From the NCBI RefSeq assembly GCF_002863565.1, contig NZ_PGUW01000001.1:62001-126000 (forward strand): DNA of 64,000 bases, read 5' to 3'. Of the stretch, positions 28,972 to 38,558 are shown piece after piece. Each line of letters opens with the position of its first letter. The first letter of the stretch is position 1. The position numbers and the translations under genes were made by a program. Under the pieces are notes generated by a model, which did not search any database, was not told the origin of the DNA, and saw only the letters and a list, made by a program, of their open reading frames with translations. Source of the stretch: Bacillus sp. V5-8f (GTDB taxonomy: Bacteria > Bacillota > Bacilli > Bacillales > DSM-1321).

Positions 28972-29300
28972 CCTATATTAATTAATCACTACCTGGTATA
29001 TTTCTTTAATTCTATAGCAAACTTGCGAGGTATTCTTGCACTAATTTAGACACCCCTACATTTGCATATCCTTCATATGCTCCGGTCATACTCAGCTAAA
29101 AATACACCGTTGTTTCTTAATAATGGTATCACGCTCTCCTGCTTCGTATATTTTTGTTTTCAGTATCCATGTAAAGATATCAGGACATTTTGGGGATATT
29201 CAACATATCATCATCTTTACAACACCACAGATAACCTAAACAATGTGAATCCTCTCTAATTTTTCAGACATCTGTTTCCCCCATATTTCGAAAAAGGCAT
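28972..29300. other. no gene recognised
   Basis: Short AT-rich frames only; no promoter or RNA element identified. Confidence 0.4.
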
Positions 29301-29328
29301 AAAAAAATTGAGTAGCGGCGTCCTACTC
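29301..29328 (-). terminator. terminator after 38-aa ORF
   Basis: On the minus strand GAGTAG and CTACTC enclose GACGCCG, followed by AATTTTTTT. Confidence 0.8.
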
Positions 29329-29354
29329 TTATAAATTGTTTTACTCCTACGCAT

Positions 29355-29471
29355 TTAGTGATGAAAAATTCGAAATAAAATTCTCACCCAACCATAGAAT
29401 GATATCCATAAAGGAATGCTCAATGATGTTCCCCATAATAAACCTTTTAGGAAGTTTTCTTGCTCTTTCAT
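29355..29471 (-). CDS. 38-aa single-pass membrane peptide
   Basis: The ORF MKEQENFLKGLLWGTSLSIP ends in WVRILFRIFHH. It has AGGAGGG about 6 nt before the ATG and a terminator 27 nt behind the stop, so it is likely expressed. One hydrophobic helix (about residues 9-27) is flanked by charged ends. Function is unknown. Confidence 0.55.
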   Translation of the reverse strand: MKEQENFLKGLLWGTSLSIPLWISFYGWVRILFRIFHH

Positions 29472-29792
29472 TAATAGCCCTCCTTTATTCATCCTTATAT
29501 ACTATCCGTAGTATTACTATCTCTGCACCAGTTAACAAAGTGTTCACAATTATTGATAATCAAATTATAGTGCTTCTTTCTAATTCTTTAGTACGCTCCA
29601 TGGATGATGACTTCTTTAGAAGAGGTGGATACACTATCCATTACCCTCAATTCCCCTCCTCTTTTGAAGTCCTAAATACTATCTACCCAGACTTCACCAT
29701 GTTGAAAATGATTACCTGATTATTACCAAGATATAGTGCTTGATTAGAATATCCCGGAATCCGTACTCCACCTGTAACGCTAATGTGGTCTG
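29472..29792 (-). other. possible frameshifted continuation of the 29793 ORF
   Basis: Directly behind the stop at 29793, another minus frame reads EERIFEIADHISVTGGVRIP, then YSNQALYLGNNQVIIF, to a stop near 29683. It reads like protein but has no start. It may be the C-terminal part of the preceding gene lost through a frameshift. The rest of the interval shows nothing. Confidence 0.3.
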
Positions 29793-30080
29793 CTATTTCG
29801 AAAATTCGTTCCTCACTTCTTTTATGTCCTTAAGAATAATTCTCACATCAGGAACTGTTATATTTGGCTTTGGCGCAGATTTAATAGTATTCCCAATAGT
29901 TTGTGCAACTCTGGCCACACCCTCTACTGCTTTACCCATAGTTGGGTTGTTTTTTTTCACAACATCTTTCATGTCGGTTATGAATTCCTTACCAACTTCT
30001 TTTACTCCCGAAACTAATTCTTTATTTGCTTCGTGGATTTCTTCAACAAACCACTTAAGAATAGTAACAAAATTCTTCAT
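29793..30080 (-). CDS. small hypothetical helical protein, possibly truncated
   Basis: The ORF of about 95 residues starts MKNFVTILKWFVEEIHEANK and is lysine/glutamate/valine-rich with amphipathic helices (VSGVKEVGKEFITDMKDVVK). No signal peptide or known motif is seen. I start at 30080 because GTAGGG lies close upstream; the frame extends to 30104. The following sequence suggests loss of a C-terminal part by frameshift. Confidence 0.45.
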   Translation of the reverse strand: MKNFVTILKWFVEEIHEANKELVSGVKEVGKEFITDMKDVVKKNNPTMGKAVEGVARVAQTIGNTIKSAPKPNITVPDVRIILKDIKEVRNEFSK

Positions 30081-30104
30081 ATACCCTACCATCTCCCCGT
30101 TCAT

Positions 30105-30654
30105 AAATTCCTAGTTCTAGTATTTGGAACAAAATGAAGGAGCAAAGATGTTTTCATTCCGTTAGTTAACAGTTTGAGCATAATGTCTTTCCCTTAAACA
30201 TAATGACACAAGTTTATTGTGTAGAATTTTTAAATAAACTGGGGAGAAAAGTGTGGAAGATAATTAATTAATGAATTACTTTCGTTTGTTGTCCGTATCT
30301 ACCTACAGAGCAGTAAAAAAACCGCTTTGACTTTATTTCTTATAAAGGATTATGCTTTGTTTAAGATTCTAATTCATTAACTTTTAAAAAACTTTCCACC
30401 TAACTAAAAAAATGTTTACTGAAATCGATGACTTGAAGTTAAAGAAAAATATCATGTCATGTGATTAATAATCTTCTTGCCATAATTCTTTTAATGAACT
30501 ACAAATATAGCATACAAGTAACCTGCCGCTGATCTTTTATGTTATTAAGCTAGTGCTATTTTAGATAACTAAAGAATTTAATCAATCGTTTTTTAAAAAA
30601 CATTTTTCTACACAATAGCAGTTAATCAAACGTTTGATTACTATCTAATTAAAT
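30105..30654. other. gene-free region between 29.8-kb ORF and efflux operon
   Basis: AT-rich, without a coding frame. It contains one perfect palindrome (30623-30640, listed separately). Confidence 0.5.
30623..30640. promoter_or_regulatory. 18-bp perfect palindrome, candidate operator
   Basis: TAATCAAACGTTTGATTA is a perfect dyad. The same core, AATCAAACGTTTGATT, occurs at 44947-44966. The shape suits a TetR-family dimer, and a TetR gene lies nearby at 32105-32992. The regulator is not proven. Confidence 0.45.
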
Positions 30655-30690
30655 AGAAAAGACAGGCTCTTTAAAAAAGATGCCTGCCTG
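30655..30690 (-). terminator. terminator of the efflux operon
   Basis: On the minus strand AGGCAGGCATCTTT and AAAGAGCCTGTC pair, followed by TTTTC. It lies 58 bp behind the TolC-like stop. Confidence 0.75.
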
Positions 30691-30747
30691 AATTAAGAAC
30701 CTCATAGTTCTTATCATACTTCTATCCAATTTTCCGTTTAAAAACTC

Positions 30748-32028
30748 TTAAATATACCCTTTATTTAGAGCCTCTATGGACTTTTGTGTCATAAAATACT
30801 GCATTTTTGTAATCTCAACCTGTAAGGTGGATTGCTCGAGCTGCATTTTTGCTTTTTCATAATCGTGTTTCGGTACAATACCGAACCGATATCTCTTTTC
30901 GAGCTTGGTCAAATCTGTTTTTACATCTTCCAGTTTTCTAACCGCTTCCTCATAGTTAAAAAAGGCAGTGTCTTCGTTATGATGGAGTGTTTCGATTTTA
31001 GTGGTTAGCTCTTTATGCAGTTTCTCAATCGTTTGTTCTGCCGCTTTTACTTTAGAGTCCTGCTGGTCCTTTGCATATTGGCTGGCATCCTCGTCTGCGT
31101 ATGTCTCATCGCGGTTGTATTTTGCCAATTCCAGGCTGTCCTTCACCCGTTTCATTTGGAAGGTTCCTTCAATAATAGAGTCATAGCTTTCGCCTGTAGA
31201 TGGGGCCGTGACATCGATATCTACTGGTGTTACCTGTAAATCAGGAGTGTAGTTAACATTAATGTCGAACGCAAGAGCTGCCAAGTCATGATTATAGTTT
31301 TTCTGTTGCTGCTCCAATTGTTTCTCAGCATTTATTTGTTCTTTTTTCGCCTGGTCAACAGCATCTTTTGATCCTGCCCCATATTGGTACAATTTCTCTG
31401 CTTTTTTTACATCATTTTTAGATGTTTGGATGGCCTTTTTGGTAAAGTCCATTTGCTGCTGCAAACTCAGCAAACCGGAATAAGTAGAAGTTAACTTTAA
31501 AGTGATTCCTTCTTTAACTTCCTCTTCCTGAAGCTTTAATTGAACTTGCCCTGATTCTAATTGTTTCATCGCATTCTCGAGGGCGGTTATTTGATCGTCA
31601 AGTGCCTCGAGCGCATCATTGATCGCAATCCGTTGCTGGCCGTTTGCGATTCTGTCTGCTGCCTGCGAAGGATCTTTTAAACGATCGCGCTGGTCTTTTA
31701 ATCTATCTAATTTTCTCTCAAAATCTCGAATATCCTTTTGTGCATCTCGTTTATCATAGGCTACATCAAGTGCTTGGTTTTTTAGAGCTTCAAGTTCAAA
31801 TTGCATGACCACAAGATTTTGGTCATTGTTTATCGCACGTTGAATGACATCCCCTAGCGTAAGGATCTTAACGTCCTCGTTTTGAAGTTCTTCAGAAGGG
31901 GTTCCGTCTGTTACTTGTTCCGATTGCACTTGTTCTACGACCGTTGCTTCTTCAGCTGCCTGAGCCGTGGCAGCAAGCGGTAAACCAACAATTGTTGCAG
32001 CGCATAAAAGCGTGGCTACTCTTTTCAT
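30748..32028 (-). CDS. TolC-like outer membrane efflux family protein in a monoderm
   Basis: This 426-residue protein has a signal peptide (MKRVATLLCAATIVGLPLAA, cleavage after AQA). Two long alpha-helical repeats follow (about residues 95-230 and 300-420), each with the OEP-type pattern of a helical hairpin (KEGITLKLTSTYSGLLSLQQ; FGIVPKHDYEKAKMQLEQST). The second and first repeat correspond in layout as in TolC. I start at 32028; the frame to 32067 lies upstream of the ribosome binding site. It is encoded downstream of RND pump, adaptor and TetR genes. In a cell without an outer membrane it may extend the conduit through the wall. This role is inference. Confidence 0.85.
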   Translation of the reverse strand: MKRVATLLCAATIVGLPLAATAQAAEEATVVEQVQSEQVTDGTPSEELQNEDVKILTLGDVIQRAINNDQNLVVMQFELEALKNQALDVAYDKRDAQKDIRDFERKLDRLKDQRDRLKDPSQAADRIANGQQRIAINDALEALDDQITALENAMKQLESGQVQLKLQEEEVKEGITLKLTSTYSGLLSLQQQMDFTKKAIQTSKNDVKKAEKLYQYGAGSKDAVDQAKKEQINAEKQLEQQQKNYNHDLAALAFDINVNYTPDLQVTPVDIDVTAPSTGESYDSIIEGTFQMKRVKDSLELAKYNRDETYADEDASQYAKDQQDSKVKAAEQTIEKLHKELTTKIETLHHNEDTAFFNYEEAVRKLEDVKTDLTKLEKRYRFGIVPKHDYEKAKMQLEQSTLQVEITKMQYFMTQKSIEALNKGYI

Positions 32029-32104
32029 AGTTATCATTCTCCCTATAGAATGTGATAAAACTAACACCGTACCACTAAATACCTTTACATGATATGAACG
32101 ATAT

Positions 32105-32992
32105 TCATTTGATATCCAGGAAATTTTTCAGTGATGCACAATCATCCGTAAGCTCAGGTACTTCCTGCAAATAAGTAATCAAGGCCTTCAGCAGGAATGT
32201 TTGCGAGTTTTTTCGATTGATTTCCTCTCTAAGCAGTGAAATCGTGTTCATATATTCCTCTTGGTGTTCGACACTGACTTTCAGCCCTTTGACCACGTAT
32301 TCCATTTGCCGTAACAATAGCTGAATCCTTTGTCCCGTTAACCACGGACTCTGTGACTGAAACAGTATGTCCTGATTAAATGCTTGTTTAGATAATACTG
32401 ATTCAGGCTTTCTTTCGATTAGCCCTTTCATTACAATGTCTAAAACCGTAGCCAGGAATTCGGCTAACTTTTTGGAATCGACTCCGGACTCGAAATACCT
32501 GCACATATGGAAGTATTGGAACATGTACCCTTTCAGCAGGGACGTAAGATCCCATATATATTCCTCCACCTCGTTACCACATAGATGCAGCAGGAACTCT
32601 TTCATTCCGATGTTTAGTTTAAGCACTGTTTGCTGTATTTTTTCTTCTGTCTCTTTATTTTTGATGAGCGGCGGGTCAAAAATCATGGCCATTAACAGAT
32701 GGACCTTATTGGAAATTAGCGTCTCAATGGTCATGTAAATAAAGTCCACCAGCTTCTCATGGTCAGATGCATACTGTTTACTATAGATCTTCGTCATGCC
32801 TTTTTCGATTTGCTGCGGAATGATTTCAAAGATCTGGAGCAACAAATCTTCCTTTGATTGAAAATATTTATAAAACGACCCCTTTGCCATCCCGCTTTCT
32901 TTTGCAATTTCCTCAACAGAGGTGAAATTATATCCCTTATCTGCAAAGAGGGAGAGCGCGATGCGTATTACCTCTACTTGCTTGTCTTCCAA
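32105..32992 (-). CDS. TetR family transcriptional regulator
   Basis: This protein of about 295 residues has an N-terminal TetR helix-turn-helix: VIRIALSLFADKGYNFTSVE, followed by EIAKESGMAKGSFYKYFQSKEDLL. The C-terminal ligand domain is longer than usual (about 240 residues). A TTG at 32992 stands right behind GGGGGGAG and is the better start; the open frame begins at 33010. Lying inside the efflux operon between pump and TolC-like genes, it most likely represses this operon. Confidence 0.9.
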   Translation of the reverse strand: MEDKQVEVIRIALSLFADKGYNFTSVEEIAKESGMAKGSFYKYFQSKEDLLLQIFEIIPQQIEKGMTKIYSKQYASDHEKLVDFIYMTIETLISNKVHLLMAMIFDPPLIKNKETEEKIQQTVLKLNIGMKEFLLHLCGNEVEEYIWDLTSLLKGYMFQYFHMCRYFESGVDSKKLAEFLATVLDIVMKGLIERKPESVLSKQAFNQDILFQSQSPWLTGQRIQLLLRQMEYVVKGLKVSVEHQEEYMNTISLLREEINRKNSQTFLLKALITYLQEVPELTDDCASLKNFLDIK

Positions 32993-33065
32993 GAAACTCC
33001 CCCCTAACAAAACTTTTAAAGATATCTAAAGGCCTGTTACCAGGCTTTTAGGACTCGCTGATTTT

Positions 33066-36000
33066 TTATATAGAAACCTCTTGTTTCTTATTCAATTGGC
33101 GTGCAAGCTTCTTTTGCTGGCGCTTTTCTTTAAACCGGATGAGTACCATGTATAAAGATGGAACAACGAACAACGTTAAGATTGTAGAGAAAATAACACC
33201 AGAAATAATGGTGATGGCCATAGGCCTAAAGAGAATATCCCCGATAAGCGCAACAGGAAGAAGCCCTAGAATGGCTGCAGTTGCCGTTAATAAAATCGGG
33301 CGGAAACGGGCCTCAGTCGCTTTAATAACAGCTTCTGTCAACCCCAGTCCTTCATGTCTCGCATCTTCCATAAATTCAATTAATACAATCCCATTCCGGA
33401 CGACTATTCCTGCCAAGGCCGTGATACCGATGACTGACATAAAGCCAATCGGCGTCCTTGTAATAAACATTCCGATGATTCCGCCAGCTGCGGCTAAGTA
33501 TACCGTAGTTAAAATAATAACCGGAATGGATAAAGAGTAGAATTGAATTGTAATTAAAATAATGATAATCGTGATACACACTAGGAACAGTTTTCCTAAA
33601 TCCGAAAACGATTCCGTTTGCTGCTCAGTTTCACCACCAATTTCCCACTTGTATCCTTCAGGGAAATTGAGCTTTTCTACTTTCGACATAATCTCTGCCA
33701 TTGCTTCAGTGGCAGTCGTTCCTTCTCTAACGTCAGCATTCACTGTTATGGACCGCTCTAGATTATAGTGGGAGATCTGCTGAACAGAGAACGTTGGCTT
33801 CAATTCGGCAAGCTGCGCCAATGGAATCTGCTCACCTTCCATATTCGTTACACTAAGTCTTTGAAATAAGGCTGTAGGATCTTCGTTTGTTTTCTCCAAA
33901 TAAAGCTTGATATCAATCAGGTCATCACCTGTGTCAAATTCACTGACGTCGAGCCCCTGGCTAATTAAACGCAGGGTTGTTGATAGATCTGTATAACTGA
34001 CAAGCTTCTGATCCATAGCATCCTTATTCACCTGGAATTCAAGGGAATAACGCTGAGTTCCCATAGAATCAGTAATATCATATGTACCGTTTGTGTCGGA
34101 TATAATTGTTTTTAACTGTGCGGATAGATTACGCAGCTGCTCCATATCCTGTCCGGTCAGCCGGATGGAAATTGGCGCACCGACATCGATACCAGCTGAT
34201 AACGATTGCGTCACTACGGATATTCCAGGATAAGCTTCTTCAAAATGCTCATTCCACTTTTCAATGGTTGTATCGATATCCAGCTTCCCAGCTTCACCTA
34301 AAACAGATATTTGTCCGACTTCTGCTCCTGAACCCGCAGGCATGGTGTTAAATAGCTGAGGCGCGCCACCTCCAGAAGCGGAACTGACATCTTTCACGCC
34401 AGGTTGTTTGCCAGCCCACGCAGCAACTTCTGTGACAATCCGATCGGTTTCTTGAAGAGCAGTTCCAGTTGGCATTTCTACATTTATTGAAAATTGCGGA
34501 TCTTCTGCTGTAGGAAATAACTCAACAGGGACAAATGGAGCCAATCCATAGGCGGCTGTTCCAATCAATAGTCCAGACAAGCCAATCCGTAATGGATGCT
34601 GTACGACTCTCCTCATCAATTTACCAGAGTAAAATTGGTTCAAAGCATGAATCTGTTTTCCCAAAAATCCTGCAGGCTTACCGGATTCCTCACGTCTGTG
34701 TTGATTGCGTTTTTCATTCCATTCACGGAATATCGGAACAATTGTCAGTGACATGACCATGGATGCCAGTAAGGCAACGATAATAACAAGAGGAATTGGT
34801 TTAATAAATTTCCCCATATCCCCGGTTAAGAACATAAGCGGCAAAAAGGCCGAAATCGTTGCAAGTGTGGCTGTAATGATGGAAATAATAACTTCTTTTG
34901 TACCATTAACCGCAGCTTTTAACGGACTTTCTCCCAAAACCGTTAATCTTCTTTCAATATTGTCATTAACCACGATCGCATCATCCACCAACAGCGAAAG
35001 AACTATAATGATCCCAATAACCGTCATCTGATTCAGAGTCACGTCAAACATCGGCAGGAACACAAATCCTATTGCCAGGGATAACGGAATCGCTAATGCC
35101 ACTATGGAAGATGTAATTAAATTCAAGCCGAGCATACATACGATAACAACTGCGACCATCGCGATAATCAGTTCTTTGGATAAGTCGGAAAACATGTCAC
35201 TGATCGTATCTTTTTGGGCGTACAATAAGTCAAGCTTAAACCCCTTAGGAAGAGACTCTTTTAACTTATCCATCTCCTTGACAACGGCAGCGTCCACAGT
35301 AGGAACATCGCTTCCTGTTTCCCCGCTAATGTCTAAGGTAATGGCAGGTTTCCCATTTATGTACCCATTGTACGAGCCTTCCCCATGTGTTAGGGTTACC
35401 TTCGCTATATGTTCTAGATAAATAGGAAAGCCTTCTTCGGTTCTGGTAATGATTACTTTGTTCAGGGAATCAATGCTTCTTGTATCTGTTATTCTTAGCT
35501 GATAATTCCGCTCTTTATAATCGATATCACCAATCGGCATTCGTTCATTTTCCGCTCGAATGGCCTGTGTAACTTGTGGCCACGATACATTGTATTGCTG
35601 CATTTTTTGCGTATCCAGGTCTACCCGGATTTCTTGTTCAGGAATCCCTTGGATGTTCACATCCGCGATGCCGGAAACTGCTCGTAACTGATCTTTCCAG
35701 GTGTCCATTAAATCATTTAATTCTTTCAGTCTTTCCGGCTTTTCAGCATATACAGCGTAAGAGCTGATAAATGTTTTAACTAAATTATCGTTAACAAATG
35801 GCTGAGTCGCATCGTCCGGAAGATCCGCTTCGGCATCTTGTACTTTTGTGCGAAGCTCAGCCCACTTTTCTTTCGGCTCCACATCAGGCTCCAGCATCAC
35901 CGTAATGGTTGAAACACCTTCCATGGATGTGGAAGTAATCGTATCGACACCTTGTATTTCTTTAATTTTTTGCTCAATTTTCTTCGTAACCGTTTGTTCA

Positions 36001-36170
36001 ACTGTTTCCGGAGTAGCACCAGGATAAGCGGTCGTTACGATCGCCTGGCTGATGACAAGGTCCGGGATTTCCTGCTTCGGCAATTGAAAAAAGGTTAATA
36101 TACCAAATACAGTGATGGCCGAAAAAAATAGGAGGGTAATTTTTCGTTTTTTGACCAAATATTCTATCAT
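33066..36170 (-). CDS. RND efflux pump (AcrB/SwrC family)
   Basis: This 1034-residue inner-membrane proton-driven exporter has TM1 at about residues 12-30, two large external porter domains, and twelve TM segments. VDDAIVVNDNIERRLT in TM4 carries the proton-relay Asp residues. GITALAGIVVRNGIVLIEF, the repeat of TM10, and RFRPILLTATAAILGLLP near the end are also family motifs. Length and architecture match SwrC/YerP-type pumps of bacilli. The start is directly coupled to the adaptor gene (1-bp overlap). The substrate cannot be read from sequence. Confidence 0.96.
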   Translation of the reverse strand: MIEYLVKKRKITLLFFSAITVFGILTFFQLPKQEIPDLVISQAIVTTAYPGATPETVEQTVTKKIEQKIKEIQGVDTITSTSMEGVSTITVMLEPDVEPKEKWAELRTKVQDAEADLPDDATQPFVNDNLVKTFISSYAVYAEKPERLKELNDLMDTWKDQLRAVSGIADVNIQGIPEQEIRVDLDTQKMQQYNVSWPQVTQAIRAENERMPIGDIDYKERNYQLRITDTRSIDSLNKVIITRTEEGFPIYLEHIAKVTLTHGEGSYNGYINGKPAITLDISGETGSDVPTVDAAVVKEMDKLKESLPKGFKLDLLYAQKDTISDMFSDLSKELIIAMVAVVIVCMLGLNLITSSIVALAIPLSLAIGFVFLPMFDVTLNQMTVIGIIIVLSLLVDDAIVVNDNIERRLTVLGESPLKAAVNGTKEVIISIITATLATISAFLPLMFLTGDMGKFIKPIPLVIIVALLASMVMSLTIVPIFREWNEKRNQHRREESGKPAGFLGKQIHALNQFYSGKLMRRVVQHPLRIGLSGLLIGTAAYGLAPFVPVELFPTAEDPQFSINVEMPTGTALQETDRIVTEVAAWAGKQPGVKDVSSASGGGAPQLFNTMPAGSGAEVGQISVLGEAGKLDIDTTIEKWNEHFEEAYPGISVVTQSLSAGIDVGAPISIRLTGQDMEQLRNLSAQLKTIISDTNGTYDITDSMGTQRYSLEFQVNKDAMDQKLVSYTDLSTTLRLISQGLDVSEFDTGDDLIDIKLYLEKTNEDPTALFQRLSVTNMEGEQIPLAQLAELKPTFSVQQISHYNLERSITVNADVREGTTATEAMAEIMSKVEKLNFPEGYKWEIGGETEQQTESFSDLGKLFLVCITIIIILITIQFYSLSIPVIILTTVYLAAAGGIIGMFITRTPIGFMSVIGITALAGIVVRNGIVLIEFMEDARHEGLGLTEAVIKATEARFRPILLTATAAILGLLPVALIGDILFRPMAITIISGVIFSTILTLFVVPSLYMVLIRFKEKRQQKKLARQLNKKQEVSI

Positions 36171-37696
36171 TACTTTTTACCCCCGGCCGCTTTCACCGGG
36201 TCACCGTCAAGCAATAATTCTCCTCCACGAATAACGACTTGGTCGCCCTCATTCAAACCACTCACAATATGAATCTTGTTATCAATTAAGTTTCCGGTTT
36301 TCACTTCGGTTTTAACAGCATGCCCTTTAACTGCTTTGAAAACATATGGGTTATTCCCACTGCTTATGACCGCTTCAATGGGAATGAGTATTCCATTATT
36401 GTCACTTGTGACCCTGTTGGCCTTCACTACCTGGCCAGGCACCCATTCAAAATCCTTATTTGGAATCACAACCTCGACGCTGATGGTTCCGGTACTGTCA
36501 TTTGTTTGCGGGTGAATTTTATTTACTTTCCCTGATTTCACTTTATCATAGAGTGACACTGACACTTTGTCGCCAATGCTCCAATCCTTGATTTCCTTAT
36601 CCGGTACGGAAAGAAGGACTTTTAACTGGTCAGTGCGTCCAAGCTTGTACACTGATGTTCCGGGACTGACCTGCTGGCCCTCTGAAGCTAGCTTTTCTAA
36701 CACAACCCCTGTAATAGGGGAGTTTAAGCTTGTCTTTGAAAGGGTAAGCTCCGCCTGTTCCTTTCCGATCAAAGCCTGTTCATAGGCTGCCTGGGATTGC
36801 CCTTTTGCAGCTACTGCCTGTTCTTTTGAGGCAACCGCCTGATCTCTTGCAGCAATAGCCTGACCTTTTGCAGCAACCGACTGCCCTTTACCTGCCATGG
36901 CTTGTTCCTGTCCTGCTTGGGCTTCTTGTACAGTTGATGCAACACGTTTTCTTTGTTCTTCAGTCGCTCCTTCTAAAATGAGGGATAACGACTGTTCTGC
37001 ATTCGCCACATCTTTTTGTGCATTCGTAAGCTGAAGCTGCATATCGTCATAGTCCTTTTTAGATGCGAGCCCTTCATTATATAAAGCTTTCACACGGTCC
37101 GTATCAATTTTTAACTTGTCATAAGCCGCTTTTGCCCTGTCAACCGCCAGTTGTGCCTGGGCTTTTTCCTGTTCGCGGGCTCCTTTATCAAGCTCTGCAA
37201 GGCTGGCTTGTGCACTGTTTATCCGTGCATTTGCTGCCTTTATATTGGCTTCTGCTGATTTAATTGCCTCATCTGATGAATTGACGCCTGCGTCTGCAGA
37301 GCCAATGCCCACGTCAGCTGCTTGTATTGCCGAATCCGATGAGTTAAGAGCTGCCTGTGCCTGGTCGATGGCATTAGCCGCCTGTTGCACTTGAAGTAGA
37401 TAATCTGAGGGATCTAAATTCGATAAAGTGCTTCCCGACTTAACTTGATCACCTATGTTTACATTCATATCCTGAATAAGTCCCCCAACCTCGAAAGACA
37501 CAACTGTCTCTTCGTACGGCAATAGTTTGCCTGAAAGATTGGAAATCGCATCAAGTGACTCTGTAGTCACACTCGCTACTTCAACGTTTATCGCAGTCTT
37601 TTCTTCCTGGCTGCTGCTTACCTGCTTTGAAGAACAAGCAGACATCAGAAGACTGAAACTTACCGCAGCAGTTAATAAAGGCCAACGTTTCCCCAC
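36170..37696 (-). CDS. RND efflux periplasmic adaptor-like lipoprotein (MFP family)
   Basis: This 508-residue protein has a lipobox LLMSAC with Cys21 at the end of its signal peptide, so it is probably a membrane-anchored lipoprotein. A biotinyl-lipoyl-like segment (ISNLSGKLLPYEETVVSFEV) is followed by a very long alpha-helical hairpin (about residues 105-320). That hairpin contains an Ala/Gln/Lys-rich repeat run (AMAGKGQSVAAKGQAIAARD and on to QAVAAKGQSQAAYEQAL), then beta-barrel (SINSPITGVVLEKLASEGQQ-like) and membrane-proximal domains. It should link the RND pump with the TolC-like protein. It is the first gene of the operon. Confidence 0.93.
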   Translation of the reverse strand: MGKRWPLLTAAVSFSLLMSACSSKQVSSSQEEKTAINVEVASVTTESLDAISNLSGKLLPYEETVVSFEVGGLIQDMNVNIGDQVKSGSTLSNLDPSDYLLQVQQAANAIDQAQAALNSSDSAIQAADVGIGSADAGVNSSDEAIKSAEANIKAANARINSAQASLAELDKGAREQEKAQAQLAVDRAKAAYDKLKIDTDRVKALYNEGLASKKDYDDMQLQLTNAQKDVANAEQSLSLILEGATEEQRKRVASTVQEAQAGQEQAMAGKGQSVAAKGQAIAARDQAVASKEQAVAAKGQSQAAYEQALIGKEQAELTLSKTSLNSPITGVVLEKLASEGQQVSPGTSVYKLGRTDQLKVLLSVPDKEIKDWSIGDKVSVSLYDKVKSGKVNKIHPQTNDSTGTISVEVVIPNKDFEWVPGQVVKANRVTSDNNGILIPIEAVISSGNNPYVFKAVKGHAVKTEVKTGNLIDNKIHIVSGLNEGDQVVIRGGELLLDGDPVKAAGGKK

Positions 37697-37964
37697 TCTT
37701 TTTTCTCTCCCTCTCTTTATGTAGAATAAATCGGAATTCTTTTTCTCTCTCTTAGACTATAAAAAAAAACAGTTAGTATTCTCCTACAAAAGTATGATTA
37801 TACCAACAAGTCATTTTTATACCATAGAGTTTCCAAGATGATTATAAGTCGGATGGACTAGGTTGTCAATATATAGTTAGTTTAGTATATATTAACAACA
37901 ATCCTCCAAAAACCAGTTGGTCAAATGGCAAAGAACTATAATGGCATCTATCATGGGTTTCATT

Positions 37965-38366
37965 TCATTTGGAAAAAAATTGCGATATGGGGTAGAAAAG
38001 GAAACGGTCCACCTCTTCTTCTGACAAGGCTGTTACAAAATGCTCACTTCCAGCCGCATTTTGTACTCGATCACGCTTTAGCTGGATGTAGCTTTCACTG
38101 ACGATTCCCTCCTTTTGTAGAAAGTCATTCAACACCTTTAGGCTATTGATCTTCTTGTTGATGGTAGCAATGGCAAACTGCCGATCCAAGAGGTGCTGTT
38201 TGTATCGTACAAAGGAAAAACGAGAGAGAGGCTGCTGATCAGACACAGCTTTCTCCTCTAAAAATCGTTGATAGCCTTTGATGTCTCCCACGTATGACTC
38301 TATTGTTTTTGGTGACTTCCCTTCCTCAAATATCCATTGCTGAAAAACTTGAGCTAGGTTATCCAT
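37965..38366 (-). pseudogene. truncated tyrosine recombinase (N-terminal core-binding domain only)
   Basis: The 133-residue product has the SAM-like core-binding domain of XerC/D-type integrases (FEEGKSPKTIESYVGDIKGY, RQFAIATINKKINSLKVLND, ALSEEEVDRFL). It ends exactly where the catalytic domain with the R-H-R-Y residues should begin; no catalytic remnant is found in the next 270 bp. It is probably inactive as a recombinase. The ATG at 38366 is preceded by GGAGAG. Confidence 0.8.
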
Positions 38367-38423
38367 GTGTATCTCTCCTAACGCAAAAAGAGCCATGAAC
38401 GCTTGATTTCACATTCATGGCTC

Positions 38424-38504
38424 CTACTTTTTAATGATGTCGATGATAGTTTTAATCGTGCAAATGGTACAAAGACCAGGGCACGGACAAGGGCAGATTT
38501 TCAT
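38424..38504 (-). CDS. 26-aa cysteine-rich peptide
   Basis: MKICPCPCPGLCTICTIKTI and IDIIKK. Five Cys in residues 4-15 (C4, C6, C8, C12, C15) could bind metal or form disulfides; the C-terminal half is an Ile/Lys amphipathic tail. The ATG has GGAGGG 6-7 nt upstream, a strong site for so short an ORF. It lies between a 20-aa ORF and the truncated integrase, all in one direction. Function is unknown. Confidence 0.55.
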   Translation of the reverse strand: MKICPCPCPGLCTICTIKTIIDIIKK

Positions 38505-38558
38505 ATCATTCCCTCCTTTTGTTATTCTATTTTTGTTTTCCTATTTAGTCATCACTGG

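Noticed and set aside
29336..30114. Plus-strand open frames opposite the 29.3-30.1-kb small ORFs
   Set aside because: No ribosome binding sites and atypical composition; the minus strand has the ribosome binding site, start and terminator.
33139..36800. Several plus-strand frames within the RND and adaptor genes
   Set aside because: All are antisense shadows of the conserved efflux genes.
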